64,000 nt of DNA from Bacteroidales bacterium (GCA_017525505.1 JAFXSR010000012.1:235228-299227), one strand, 5' to 3'; positions 42,901-51,209 are shown, numbered from the stretch's first letter. Numbers and translations: made by a program. The notes: generated from the sequence alone by a model not told the origin.

Positions 42901-44301
42901 TTACAAGTATATATCCCTTTCGCCTTCATCAATCTTGGCCACATTGGTCTCGATGGTCTTTTTGAGGGCGGGTTTCTCCACGCCGGCGATGAGCTCTTTC
43001 ATCAGCTTGTAGCCTTTCTCTTTGGTTTCGGGAGAAGCGAAATCGTTGAGGTATTCGCGGAAGGTGAAGAGGGCATTGGGCATACAGAACTCTTTGATCA
43101 AGCCGGGTTTGGCGAGGTCCATGAAGTCGTGGCCGACACGTCCTTTGCGGTAGCAGCCAGTGCAGAACGAAGGAATATAGCCCGAGTCAATCATACCGGA
43201 CACTACTTCGTCAAGGGTTCTGTGGTCGCCCAGCTGGAACTGGCTGCCGGTGTGCTCCTCTTCGGAGGCGTAAGCGCCGGGGTTGGTTCTGGAACCAGCG
43301 GAAATCTGGCTGATACCATAGTTGAACAGCTCGGTTCTCATGTCGTCATTCTCTCTGGTACTCAGGATGATACCAGTGTATGGCAGGGCGATACGGATGA
43401 TGGCGATGATTTTCTTGAAGTCGTCGTCGCTGACTTTGTGCGGGATATTATCTGGCAGCGGTGCGCCTTCTGCGGGTTCGATACGCGGGAAGCTGATGGT
43501 GTGTGGGCCACAGCCGAAAGCTTCTTCCAAGTGGTGCGCATGTTCCATCAAGGCCAAGATCTCGAAGCGGTAGTCGGCCAAACCGAACAGCACGCCCAAA
43601 CCCACATCGTCGATGCCGCCTTCCATGGCGCGGTCCATTACCAGCAGACGGTTTTCGTAGTCAGCTTTGGGAGATCCGGCAGGGTGGTATTCCTTGTACA
43701 GAATCGGGTCGTAGGTCTCTTGGAAGCAAACGTAGGTACCAATCTTTTCGGCTTTCAAACGACGGAAATCTTCCACCGACATAGGAGCCAACTCCACATT
43801 GATACGACGCACGTACTGGCCGTTTTCTCTCACAGCGTAGGTGGTTCTGATAGCTTCGCAGATGTAGTTGATGTCATTGGCGGGGGTTTCGCCGCAGATC
43901 AGCAGGATACGCTTGTGGCCGTCACGCAGCAGGGTCTTTACCTCGGTGGCGATTTCGTCCATGTTCAGGATTTTGCGCTTGATGAGGTGGTTGTCGCGGC
44001 GGAAGCTGCAATATACGCAGTTGTTGACGCATTTGTTACCCGTATAGACAGGGGCAAAAAGCACCAGACGCTTGCCGTAGATGTCCTGTTTCACTTTTTT
44101 GGCGGTCTCCATGATCTCGTAAATCTGGTCATGGTCTTTTACCCTCAATAGTGCGGCAACGTCTTCCAGACCAAGGCCTTTCAGTTCCAATGCCTTGTTC
44201 AGAATTTGCTGGAGTTCGGCCTCTGTGGGAGCTGCTCCCTCAATTAATCCGTACAGTTTCTCCCTGTCGATAAAGTTTTTGAATTTCTTTGATGCATCCA
44301 T
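42901..44301 (-). CDS. hydG: [FeFe]-hydrogenase H-cluster radical SAM maturase HydG
   Basis: HydG cleaves tyrosine to make the CO and cyanide ligands of the hydrogenase H-cluster. The 466 residues have the radical-SAM motif CVNNCVYCSF (CxxxCxxC), the tyrosine-lyase core and the C-terminal cluster motif CTGCYRKGRVGHDFMDLAKP that binds the second, dangler-iron cluster. Length matches the family. HydE, HydF and the hydrogenase itself are not in the window; a TM1266-type regulator is upstream in the same unit. Confidence 0.95.
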   Translation of the reverse strand: MDASKKFKNFIDREKLYGLIEGAAPTEAELQQILNKALELKGLGLEDVAALLRVKDHDQIYEIMETAKKVKQDIYGKRLVLFAPVYTGNKCVNNCVYCSFRRDNHLIKRKILNMDEIATEVKTLLRDGHKRILLICGETPANDINYICEAIRTTYAVRENGQYVRRINVELAPMSVEDFRRLKAEKIGTYVCFQETYDPILYKEYHPAGSPKADYENRLLVMDRAMEGGIDDVGLGVLFGLADYRFEILALMEHAHHLEEAFGCGPHTISFPRIEPAEGAPLPDNIPHKVSDDDFKKIIAIIRIALPYTGIILSTRENDDMRTELFNYGISQISAGSRTNPGAYASEEEHTGSQFQLGDHRTLDEVVSGMIDSGYIPSFCTGCYRKGRVGHDFMDLAKPGLIKEFCMPNALFTFREYLNDFASPETKEKGYKLMKELIAGVEKPALKKTIETNVAKIDEGERDIYL

Positions 44302-44307
44302 GATGTC

Positions 44308-44360
44308 TATGTTTATTTGTTGAATTGTTTATTTGTTGAATTATTCTTAATTCTTAATTT
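44308..44360 (-). repeat. Tandem words spanning the stop of the TM1266-like gene
   Basis: Minus strand: AATTAAGAATTAAGAATAAT then TTCAACAAATAAACAATTCA words. The stop codon of the 44347 gene lies inside the first word. Confidence 0.65.
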
Positions 44361-44613
44361 CCTGTCTCCTGGTTTTCGCCAGCATCGACTTCACCTCCAC
44401 TCCTTGCAAACGGCCCAGTTTGCCGGTGAGGCTGCTGAGCTCGTCGGTGGTGCCTTCGACAATCAAAGTAATGATGTTGAATCCGTGTTGATGCATGGGT
44501 ACCCCTTGTCGGGCGATAATCATAGCGCCAAAATCGGACAAAATCCGGTTTACCTCGGGTACAATGCTGGTGTCTGAAATCAGGATACTGACAGTTCCTA
44601 TTCTCTTTTCCAT
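44347..44613 (-). CDS. TM1266-type iron-only hydrogenase system regulator
   Basis: The 88-residue ACT-like/ferredoxin-fold protein begins MEKRIGTVSILISDTSIVPE and has the conserved MHQHGFNIITLIVEGTTDEL. Proteins of this family (TM1266 type) accompany hydEFG in many anaerobes and are presumed regulators. The frame is open to 44706, but the ATG at 44613 gives the conserved start, and the promoter at 44696 rules out the longer form. The hydG start lies 45 bases downstream. Confidence 0.88.
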   Translation of the reverse strand: MEKRIGTVSILISDTSIVPEVNRILSDFGAMIIARQGVPMHQHGFNIITLIVEGTTDELSSLTGKLGRLQGVEVKSMLAKTRRQEIKN

Positions 44614-44695
44614 TAGTAACTTCCTTTGGATTAGATGTTTATTGATAAGTCCGCTTGCTTCGAAGAAGATAAATCCGCTTCTCAGTTTTGCGATG

Positions 44696-44703
44696 CAAAG
44701 ATA
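44696..44703 (-). promoter_or_regulatory. Promoter -7 element of the TM1266-like/hydG unit
   Basis: Minus-strand TATCTTTG preceded by GTATTGAAAAAAATTG, an upstream run shared with 26154 and 36825. It predicts a leader of about 75 bases. Confidence 0.65.
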
Positions 44704-44757
44704 CAATTTTTTTCAATACTTTTTTCTTGATAAAAAAAGTATCCAAAAAATCAAGCC

Positions 44758-45050
44758 GACGGTAAGTGCAGCCGCACAAGCCTGCTCCCCCCAACCGTCT
44801 GCCTCGCCCACGCACGTATCTCCATCGCTCAACACTAGGCTTTGTTTCTCGTGTGGTGCCAATATTTGCAGGCTGAAATCCTGCAATCAGTTAGCCCAGG
44901 GCAACGCCCCGGGGAAATGTTGGCGCACAACATTCGCTCTGGGGGAATGAGGATGTATATGTCACAGAACCCCGTCAGGGGTTCCAGATCATAGCCCGGG
45001 GCAAGGTGCGAGGTACGAGCACCGCAACCTTTATCACTCGCTTTCACTCA
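44758..45050. repeat. GC-rich non-coding block with many hairpins
   Basis: The 560-base gap between the TM1266-like gene and the PIN gene holds a distinct block. Perfect stems: TTGCAGG/CCTGCAA (44866-44872 with 44880-44886), GAACCCC/GGGGTTC (44967-44973 with 44978-44984) and GGTGC/GCACC (45005-45009 with 45019-45023); plus TGTTG/CAACA and GGGC/GCCC. The phrase AGCCC(A/G)GGGCAA occurs twice (about 44893 and 44993). No credible protein is encoded. It resembles mobile REP-like repeats scattered in Bacteroidetes genomes, but this was not checked. 45050-45174 shows only a CCCCTTCACCACCTT repeat (45088-45102). Confidence 0.6.
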
Positions 45051-45174
45051 TTTACAAATTTCATGCGGTAGCCGTGGCCCATCACCTCCCCTTCACCACC
45101 TTATACCTTCCGCTTGCAAAGGACGGTGGCGGTATGAATGCATGGGAGAAAGGGGATAATGATATAGAAATATT

Positions 45175-45582
45175 TTACTGGCCCCTTACAATCTGGAGCA
45201 TTTCTGCAGGAGTGACCACTTTGCTTACAGGTGGGAAATGGCGTGTATTTCCGGTGATAAGGTATGCTTCATCAATAGATAGAGCTACCTCATAAAACAC
45301 AATATCGTCTTCATCAGGAAAGCTCCATCCTGCAGGTGTTCTGTCAGTGGCAATGCCGCTTTGTATAGCAGCAAGCACTGCATCAATTCGGGCTTGTGAG
45401 AATGCAAACTTGGCACGGCCTAGCACCTCATTGTATTCGCACAGGATTTCTTCATTGTATAGCGGAATAATAACTTTATCAAGGATTAGATCAACTACTG
45501 CTACAGTTGGTGACTCTGAGTTATGAGAAAGGAGGGCTGAGACCAAGACATTGGTGTCGAAGACGGCGTAGTATTGCTTCAT
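45175..45582 (-). CDS. PIN-domain toxin (putative type II, COG1569-like)
   Basis: The 135-residue PIN ribonuclease has the expected acidic site: D9 (FDTNVLVSAL), E49 (ILCEYNEVL), D92/D93 (FPDEDDIVFYEVA) and the ITGNTRHFP motif near 109-117. It is likely an RNase toxin of a type II pair; the upstream gene is the antitoxin, with 11 bases between. All catalytic positions are intact. Confidence 0.85.
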   Translation of the reverse strand: MKQYYAVFDTNVLVSALLSHNSESPTVAVVDLILDKVIIPLYNEEILCEYNEVLGRAKFAFSQARIDAVLAAIQSGIATDRTPAGWSFPDEDDIVFYEVALSIDEAYLITGNTRHFPPVSKVVTPAEMLQIVRGQ

Positions 45583-45593
45583 AATCGTAATAT

Positions 45594-45860
45594 CTACTGA
45601 TTTTTTCGTGCGAGACGTGCTTGACGTATCTCCTCGTTGATTTCTTCGAGTGTCATTTCAGAGTTGCCATTGGCTTCGCTCTGCAAACGCATTTCCTCAA
45701 TGGCGTTGCGGGCTTGGACGAAAATCTCCTTATCCTCCTCCTTAGTGCTTTCGATAAGACGATCGGCAAGCCAGCGGCGGTCAGATGTAGAGAGGGACAA
45801 GCCTTGCAGGTAATTCCATAAATTGCTCATCGCACTGCTGCTGTATGTTGTAGCATTCAT
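45594..45860 (-). CDS. Antitoxin of the PIN-domain pair
   Basis: The 88-residue protein begins MNATTYSSSAMSNLWNYLQG. The central LSLSTSDRRWLADRLIES helix and acidic tail (EMTLEEINEEIRQARLARK) are usual in Bacteroidetes antitoxins paired with PIN or RelE toxins. I placed the start at 45860, since the frame upstream (to 45926) crosses the promoter at 45887. Confidence 0.75.
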   Translation of the reverse strand: MNATTYSSSAMSNLWNYLQGLSLSTSDRRWLADRLIESTKEEDKEIFVQARNAIEEMRLQSEANGNSEMTLEEINEEIRQARLARKNQ

Positions 45861-45886
45861 GACTTTCTTTTTTTTACTTTGCGATG

Positions 45887-45894
45887 CAAATATA
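45887..45894 (-). promoter_or_regulatory. Promoter -7 element of the PIN toxin-antitoxin pair
   Basis: Minus-strand TATATTTG fits TAnnTTTG, 26 bases upstream of the antitoxin ATG. Confidence 0.55.
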
Positions 45895-46049
45895 CAATTT
45901 TTTTTTGAATGAGGAAATCTCATCATATCCCCTTCACCACCTTCCGCTCACAAATGCTGGTGAGGGGGTGAAGGCGGAAGACACGGATTCTGGCAGAGAA
46001 GTTTGACAGGGCGAGGGGGAAATTAGCGGTAGTTTGCTGAAAATCCCCT

Positions 46050-47459
46050 TTATTGAAGTGGGATGACACTCCGGTCAGCGGGGGTGAAGTCCGGCATTTC
46101 CATGCCTACTGGCGCACCGATGTATGTCGGATCGCAGATGACATATTTCTTGCCTTTGTGCTGAACGTATTCCCCTTTTACTTCTGTGGGGAAATGCACG
46201 GCGGCGGCCACATGTCCGGGATAGTCAATTAATACTACGTCCAAATGCAGCAAGTGACGCACCAAAAATGAGAAAAGCACACTGCGGTCTTCACAATCAT
46301 TATAAGGGTAATAGTAGTTTTCCTCACAGAAAAACGGCTTCTCGAATCCGAACTGATCGTCATCGGTGGCGTAATCAAAACCGTATTGCAGGTATGCCAG
46401 CAAAAACGACACGGCATCGTATGTGGATTGTGTCTTTAGGTAAGGCTTAAAGGCTTGCTCTATCGATTCACAGAACAATTTGCTGGGAGTGGCATTGGCA
46501 TACACACTCATGTCCACCTGCGGATAAGTCTTGAACAACTCTATCATGCTTAGGTTGATATGAATTTCTTTTTCATCGTTTGTGGTTTCCATGCTTTTCA
46601 AAGGCCGCGGCAGGTTCATATCCAAACTGTGAGTGCTTTCGGGGAATGGAATATCGTAAGTTCTGAATGCCTTAGAGCTTTTGATATGATTGTAATATGG
46701 ATCAAGTTCGAAAACATAATAGCGTTTGCCGGCAATATCCACAAACGAAATGCCATACAACTGTTGTTCTACTGCTATCAGGCAGAATAGGTGTGTTTGG
46801 GCGAAGCCTACTTTGGCTTCCATTCCAAGTTGGTTGAGCAGAAAAACCGTCATCACGACTTGTTCGTTGTATTGGTGGTCGTAGATTTGCTGAGCCATGC
46901 GAAGCACCAATTGGTAAACAGCCCAGTCGTTGAAAGCCTGCTGTTGGCGGGCAATATGGCAGCGTTGCAGCATCTCTTCACAGTCGCATTCCGACAGTTG
47001 TATCCAAAAGTCAGAGACATCATCAACGGTAATCCCTTTCAACCCACTTGGAAACGGCTTTTTGATTAGATGAATATTTTCTCCAAAAAGATTGAAATCA
47101 AGGAAATTTAACTGTTCTGCAGGAAAGCTTGAGGGCTCGTTTTCCACTGGTTTATCAGGAGACTCTTGCGGAGGCAGTTGTGGCTTCACTACTGGCAGTT
47201 CGGGCACATTGTCTTTTTTGATTTCAGGCAGTTTGTCTGGTTTCGGTTTGGGGTCTCTCACCATCGGTTGCTCGCCGGTAAAAGCCCTCATATTGGCCGC
47301 CATTGCCTCCGCAAACTGCTTGTTGATGCTATCTACAAAGTTGTTGAATTGCTGTTGGTTCTGATTCATAAACGCATTGAATTCCTCTTCAAAATTCTGT
47401 GCCTGCACCGAAGTCACCCACCCCAAACATACAATGAATAACCCAATGAATTTTTTCAT
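46050..47459 (-). CDS. Secreted protein with C-terminal transglutaminase-like cysteine-protease fold
   Basis: The 469-residue protein has a signal peptide (1-20, ending SVQA), a Gln/Asn-rich then Pro/Lys-rich linker (about 22-112) and a globular body. Near the C-terminus a transglutaminase-like triad is visible: C389 in YNDCEDRSVLFSFL, H416 in YPGHVAAAVHF and D443 in VICDPTYIGAP. Such folds act as proteases or amidases in bacteria. The target is unknown. It lies about 100 bases downstream of the 47559 gene on the same strand. Confidence 0.75.
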   Translation of the reverse strand: MKKFIGLFIVCLGWVTSVQAQNFEEEFNAFMNQNQQQFNNFVDSINKQFAEAMAANMRAFTGEQPMVRDPKPKPDKLPEIKKDNVPELPVVKPQLPPQESPDKPVENEPSSFPAEQLNFLDFNLFGENIHLIKKPFPSGLKGITVDDVSDFWIQLSECDCEEMLQRCHIARQQQAFNDWAVYQLVLRMAQQIYDHQYNEQVVMTVFLLNQLGMEAKVGFAQTHLFCLIAVEQQLYGISFVDIAGKRYYVFELDPYYNHIKSSKAFRTYDIPFPESTHSLDMNLPRPLKSMETTNDEKEIHINLSMIELFKTYPQVDMSVYANATPSKLFCESIEQAFKPYLKTQSTYDAVSFLLAYLQYGFDYATDDDQFGFEKPFFCEENYYYPYNDCEDRSVLFSFLVRHLLHLDVVLIDYPGHVAAAVHFPTEVKGEYVQHKGKKYVICDPTYIGAPVGMEMPDFTPADRSVIPLQ

Positions 47460-47516
47460 ATTACAATTTCTAATTTTGAAAGTGCGGACTCCCTAATCTC
47501 CAAAGGATCCGCACTC

Positions 47517-47553
47517 TCAACTATTAATTATTAATTGTTAACTATTAATTGCA
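47517..47553 (-). repeat. Tandem words AATTAATAGTTAAC after the 47559 gene
   Basis: Minus strand: GCAATTAATAGTTAACAATT then AATAATTAATAGTTG, starting 6 bases after the stop codon. Confidence 0.7.
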
Positions 47554-47558
47554 GGCTG

Positions 47559-48305
47559 TTATTCTGCCACTTCATCATACTTCGGCATATCCTTCGCCAC
47601 TTGTTCTGTCAACTTGTCCATACCTAACAGTTTCTCTAATTGTGCCTTATTGATGTCCGAATCTTTCTTAAGTTCGTCCAAAATCACCTCACGGGCAATG
47701 GCGATAGCAGCTTTCATGTCATAGAGCATGGTTGTTCTCACACGATAGTTTCCATTGCTCAGTTCCTGATAAATTTCCATGGTTTTGAAGGTGCGACCAA
47801 GTTTCTGTGAGACAATTACTTTGGCGTTCTCTACGGTTTTGGTGATGGAAGCGGCTTCTTTAGCGGAGATTTCCTGGTTGGCCAAAGCCACATCGGTCAG
47901 AGCGGCCACACTGCTGCTTACTTGAGCTGCTATACGCAGTTTGGCAACGTTGTCGGCTTGTGATTGCGCTGCGGCGAATGAGTTGGCGGTTGCCATTTCC
48001 TGTGCCCAGATGTAGCGAGGATAGCCGGATGCTTCTCTATCGTACATTTTCAGCCAGGTTTCATCCAACTGTTTGGCAATGGGCAGTCCCATGGTTTTCC
48101 AGCCCTCTTTTTCCAGTTTTTTTGCTTCTTTTTGCGCCATTTTTTCTGTTTTCTGATATACGGCAGCGTGAAGTTCTTTCTGCTCCTTCTTCAATTCCTT
48201 GTTTTCTTTCTTTTGAGCTTTGCTGTTCTGGGCTGAAACAGGACTTGCCACCATAATACATACGGCCAAAACGACCATGCTGAATAATTTGATTGCGTTT
48301 TTCAT
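47559..48305 (-). CDS. Secreted helical protein (LPP20-like domain suspected)
   Basis: The 248-residue protein has a signal peptide (1-25, ending PVSA), a highly charged coiled region (about 27-70, repeated KKE/QKE), then a region of alternating helix and strand (IWAQEMATANSFAAAQSQAD, VRTTMLYDMKAAIAIAREVI) that recalls LPP20/LPP-like lipoprotein domains. No lipobox is seen. Function unknown. It lies between a DUF4384 protein and the transglutaminase-like protein, which suggests a joint envelope role. Confidence 0.6.
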   Translation of the reverse strand: MKNAIKLFSMVVLAVCIMVASPVSAQNSKAQKKENKELKKEQKELHAAVYQKTEKMAQKEAKKLEKEGWKTMGLPIAKQLDETWLKMYDREASGYPRYIWAQEMATANSFAAAQSQADNVAKLRIAAQVSSSVAALTDVALANQEISAKEAASITKTVENAKVIVSQKLGRTFKTMEIYQELSNGNYRVRTTMLYDMKAAIAIAREVILDELKKDSDINKAQLEKLLGMDKLTEQVAKDMPKYDEVAE

Positions 48306-48471
48306 TTTTGATTGATTTTAATGATTATTATTGATTACAACATTGTTCAATCGCTGTTTTCATTCCTATATAGCAACAAGTCCACACCAATCTATCAAAT
48401 ATATTTTCTTTTTTTTGAGCAAATGTTTTATCCGCTTAAATATCAGTGATTTGCAATAAAAAAAACAGCAG

Positions 48472-48511
48472 ATTATTAATTGTCAATTGTCAATTATCAA
48501 TTGTCAACTAT
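48472..48511 (-). repeat. Tandem words (TTGACAATTGATAATTGACA) spanning a stop codon
   Basis: Minus strand: GTTGACAATTGATAATTGAC then AATTGACAATTAATAA. The last codons (VDN) and stop of the 48497 gene are part of it, exactly as for anmK. Confidence 0.8.
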
Positions 48512-49336
48512 GTTCACTCCCTGCCACAGCACACGTTTCTCGCTCTTTTTGATTTTCGACAGCCAATTGATGACATTCTCATACGTCACGGTTTCCATGA
48601 ACGGGTAAGATTTCTTGAGGGCAACAATCAGAATAACTCCTTGCTCAATATTGTCTCTTACGTCACTGATTTCCATGGTGTATTCGAAGGGCGAGTTGTA
48701 TAAAAACGACTTTCCTTCGGGGGGGAAGTTCACAGGAATGTCCGCTTTGAGTTGCACATCCTTGAAAACGCCTTCAAGTGGGTATATTTGTGCATTTTCA
48801 GAGGATTTTTTGCCGAAAAAGAAAATGCGAAGATAACAATCCATGGAAGGTGTAATGGTAAATGTCATTTTCTCCCCCGAAAGATAGGTGTTCTTGAAAC
48901 CTTCGGTTTTGAACTGGAAAGCGAGGTCCTCCTTGCTTTCCTCCACCAGTACTTCAGCGCGGATGGTAGTGCTGTATTTGATAAGTTGGTCGTCTGTAAA
49001 CACTGGCGATGCATCGGTTCGCTCTTTGATGCGAACACGTCCTTCCAACTCAATGCGGCTTAACTCTGAAGAGATTTCCTGAAACTCGGTGCCCGTGTTG
49101 CCCATTACGATGATGGTGGTGGAGGATACATCCTCGAACACACCGGCTTCCCGTAAAGCCTCCTTTTTCGCATTCAGCAAGGCCTGTGCCTGACCGTAAG
49201 CGGGAGTCTCGTTTTGGTTGGCCACGTATGTGCCCGTAGCGGTCACCGTGCGGGTTTGTTCCCGCTGGGCGAAGAGAGTTGCGTTGGTACACAACACCAG
49301 TACCATAATAATTCCGATTCGAATGTGTTTTTTCAT
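48497..49336 (-). CDS. Secreted DUF4384-domain protein
   Basis: The 279-residue protein has a signal peptide (about 1-24, ending TLFAQ). Residues of about 28-130 are an LPP20/flagellar-assembly-like region (RTVTATGTYVANQNETPAYG, AQALLNAKKEALREAGVF). The second half is a DUF4384-type beta domain (YLSGEKMTFTITPSMDCYLR, IYPLEGVFKDVQLKADIPV). DUF4384 is often encoded with caspase-like proteins, one of which is at 60350. The start at 49336 follows the AlbA-type gene by 11 bases. Confidence 0.75.
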   Translation of the reverse strand: MKKHIRIGIIMVLVLCTNATLFAQREQTRTVTATGTYVANQNETPAYGQAQALLNAKKEALREAGVFEDVSSTTIIVMGNTGTEFQEISSELSRIELEGRVRIKERTDASPVFTDDQLIKYSTTIRAEVLVEESKEDLAFQFKTEGFKNTYLSGEKMTFTITPSMDCYLRIFFFGKKSSENAQIYPLEGVFKDVQLKADIPVNFPPEGKSFLYNSPFEYTMEISDVRDNIEQGVILIVALKKSYPFMETVTYENVINWLSKIKKSEKRVLWQGVNIVDN

Positions 49337-49347
49337 TATTTGTGTAT

Positions 49348-51150
49348 TTATTCTTTGTTTATTGACTTTAGAATCACCCAATGGCCCTCTTTTCGACCGC
49401 CTTCACGGATTATATACCCTTTGTCATGAAGAGCCATCAAATCCCGTGTAATGGTTCTAGTTGCCACTCCAATCTTTTGTGACATTTCAAAAATTGTCAC
49501 CAAAGCATTATTTGCCATCATTTTCAATATAAACATTTGTCTATCAGTTAGTTCTTTTGTGACATCTTTTATGACATCTTTTATGACATCTTTAGTGACA
49601 TTTTTAGTGACATCTATAGTGTCATTTGGTATGTCACCTTGAGTATCATTTTTTGTATTACTTTGAGAGGTGTTATGTGGGGCACAACCTTCTAATTCAT
49701 TATTTATCAATAATATCCATCGCCCAGCACTTGTATTGCCTTCACGAATTAAAATACCTATATTCTGTAAAATATTAAGATTTCGCTCTAACGTTCGCTT
49801 AGCCACCGACAAAACTACCGACATTTGGTTAACAGTAATTCGGGGGTCTTTTTTTATTAGTTTGCACATTTCTTTTTGAATATCAGACAGTTGAACTACC
49901 GCCAAACTACCGCCAAAACTACCGCCACTACCGCCACTGGGGACAAACTGGGGACAAACTGGGGACAAACTGGGGACATCTTTTGTGACACCAGTTACGA
50001 CATTTTTCCCATTTCGGGTTAGCTGGATAAACTTGGTCCGTTCTATGCTGACTTGCACGCCGCCGCAGAAATTGGCGACCTTAGGCATGGGAATGCCTGC
50101 TTTCGTGAAGCCATCCCGAATTTTCTTATAGCCACGGCCCCAGGCATCGATAAAGCCTGCCTTGAACATGGCGTTGGCTATATTGTGGTTACGGGGCTTG
50201 GAGGTATGATGTCCCATAAGGACTTTCTCGGAATAGCCTTCCGGCAACTCGCCTTCGTTCCAAATCTCCAGATGGTCGTCATAGACATGCATTTGAATGT
50301 CTGGGCCGATGTAGTCCTTGTGGGCAATGGCATTATAGAGTACCTCACGCAAGGCCTCTTTGGGTATTTCCAGCGTCTCGTAGCGCTGCATGCCTTCAAA
50401 GCGCACGGGCGAAACAAGATATTTAGCCTGAAGAATATCCATTACATGGTCGGCCATTTGGATGACATTCCCCTCTATGACATCGTGAAAGAGGAGGTCG
50501 GCTTCATCGTTGCCGAAACGGCCAACCTTGAACTTGGCGTTTGGGAAAAATCTCTGGGGATTCTTGCCAAAGAGGAGGATGGCCGCATTCTTCAGCATGC
50601 CATTATCGTCCAATAGGCTAAGGTTGGTGAGCACATCTTGGGTGGAAGCTTGACGCTGGTCTTCGGGAATGCGCTGTGCCTCAATGCCCTTGCGAAGGAA
50701 ATACTCGATAGCCTGACGGTCAATATCGTCGAATGATGCACGATCGCAGGTGACATCGTCCCACGAGCGACCCATTTTCTTCATGATAAACTGCTGGAGA
50801 GCGGTGCCTCGCAGTTCCTGTTTAGTGGAGCCTGAGCGGTAATGATAAGTGCCACGATAGGCAATAGGAATATTGCTGGGCTCCACCACAATTTCCATGT
50901 AATCAAGCTCGCCTTCGTGGTGCAGGTTGACATTGACAACTATACCGAGGTGGGTGGCCACCTTGTTGGGAATGTCCTCCATGAGCTGCTTGCTATTCTT
51001 TACGCCGACAATTTCCCTCTTGTCGCTCACACCGATATAAATGCGTCCTCCTTGGGCGTTGGCGAAACCGCAAATCCATTTCATATACTCGTCACGCCAT
51101 GTTTCTTTGCACTCTACGTTTTGGCTTTCTATTTCTTTTATGCTTTTCAT
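49348..51150 (-). CDS. AlbA_2/Schlafen-type ATP-binding transcriptional regulator
   Basis: The 600-residue protein has an N-terminal AlbA_2 (Schlafen-like) domain (about 5-120; QNVECKETWRDEYMKWICGF, FANAQGGRIYIGVSDK) and an HATPase_c_4-like domain (about 265-345; PKEALREVLYNAIAHKDYIG, HHTSKPRNHNIANAMFKAGF). Two winged-helix regions follow (about 420-475 and 535-597), separated by a linker of VTKD/VIKD repeats. Proteins of this type regulate genes or take part in stress and phage-defence loci. An 11-base tandem repeat lies in its coding sequence between the ATPase part and the winged helices. Confidence 0.85.
   Translation of the reverse strand: MKSIKEIESQNVECKETWRDEYMKWICGFANAQGGRIYIGVSDKREIVGVKNSKQLMEDIPNKVATHLGIVVNVNLHHEGELDYMEIVVEPSNIPIAYRGTYHYRSGSTKQELRGTALQQFIMKKMGRSWDDVTCDRASFDDIDRQAIEYFLRKGIEAQRIPEDQRQASTQDVLTNLSLLDDNGMLKNAAILLFGKNPQRFFPNAKFKVGRFGNDEADLLFHDVIEGNVIQMADHVMDILQAKYLVSPVRFEGMQRYETLEIPKEALREVLYNAIAHKDYIGPDIQMHVYDDHLEIWNEGELPEGYSEKVLMGHHTSKPRNHNIANAMFKAGFIDAWGRGYKKIRDGFTKAGIPMPKVANFCGGVQVSIERTKFIQLTRNGKNVVTGVTKDVPSLSPVCPQFVPSGGSGGSFGGSLAVVQLSDIQKEMCKLIKKDPRITVNQMSVVLSVAKRTLERNLNILQNIGILIREGNTSAGRWILLINNELEGCAPHNTSQSNTKNDTQGDIPNDTIDVTKNVTKDVIKDVIKDVTKELTDRQMFILKMMANNALVTIFEMSQKIGVATRTITRDLMALHDKGYIIREGGRKEGHWVILKSINKE
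49561..49632 (-). repeat. Six 12-bp in-frame tandem repeats
   Basis: Plus-strand units GACATCTTTTAT x2, GACATCTTTAGT, GACATTTTTAGT, GACATCTATAGT, GTCATTTGGTAT. They encode the tetrapeptides V/I-T/I-K-D/N in the linker of the AlbA-type regulator. Unit length keeps the frame. Confidence 0.9.
49936..49979 (-). repeat. Four 11-bp tandem repeats inside a coding sequence
   Basis: Plus-strand unit ACTGGGGACAA at 49936, 49947, 49958 and (last base changed) 49969. Eleven is not a multiple of three, so gain or loss of one unit shifts the reading frame of the 49348-51150 gene upstream of both winged helices. Confidence 0.92.
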
Positions 51151-51201
51151 GCTTTGTGTTCTTTACTGTTTTGTCAGATTTTTCTTCTCCAAATATATGT
51201 G

Positions 51202-51209
51202 CAAAGATA
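51202..51209 (-). promoter_or_regulatory. Promoter -7 element of the AlbA-type regulator gene
   Basis: Minus-strand TATCTTTG fits TAnnTTTG, 51 bases upstream of the ATG at 51150. Confidence 0.5.

Noticed and set aside
44835..45047. A 70-codon frame in the hairpin block
   Set aside because: It runs through perfect palindromes, is rich in Cys/Pro/Arg by composition, and resembles no family.
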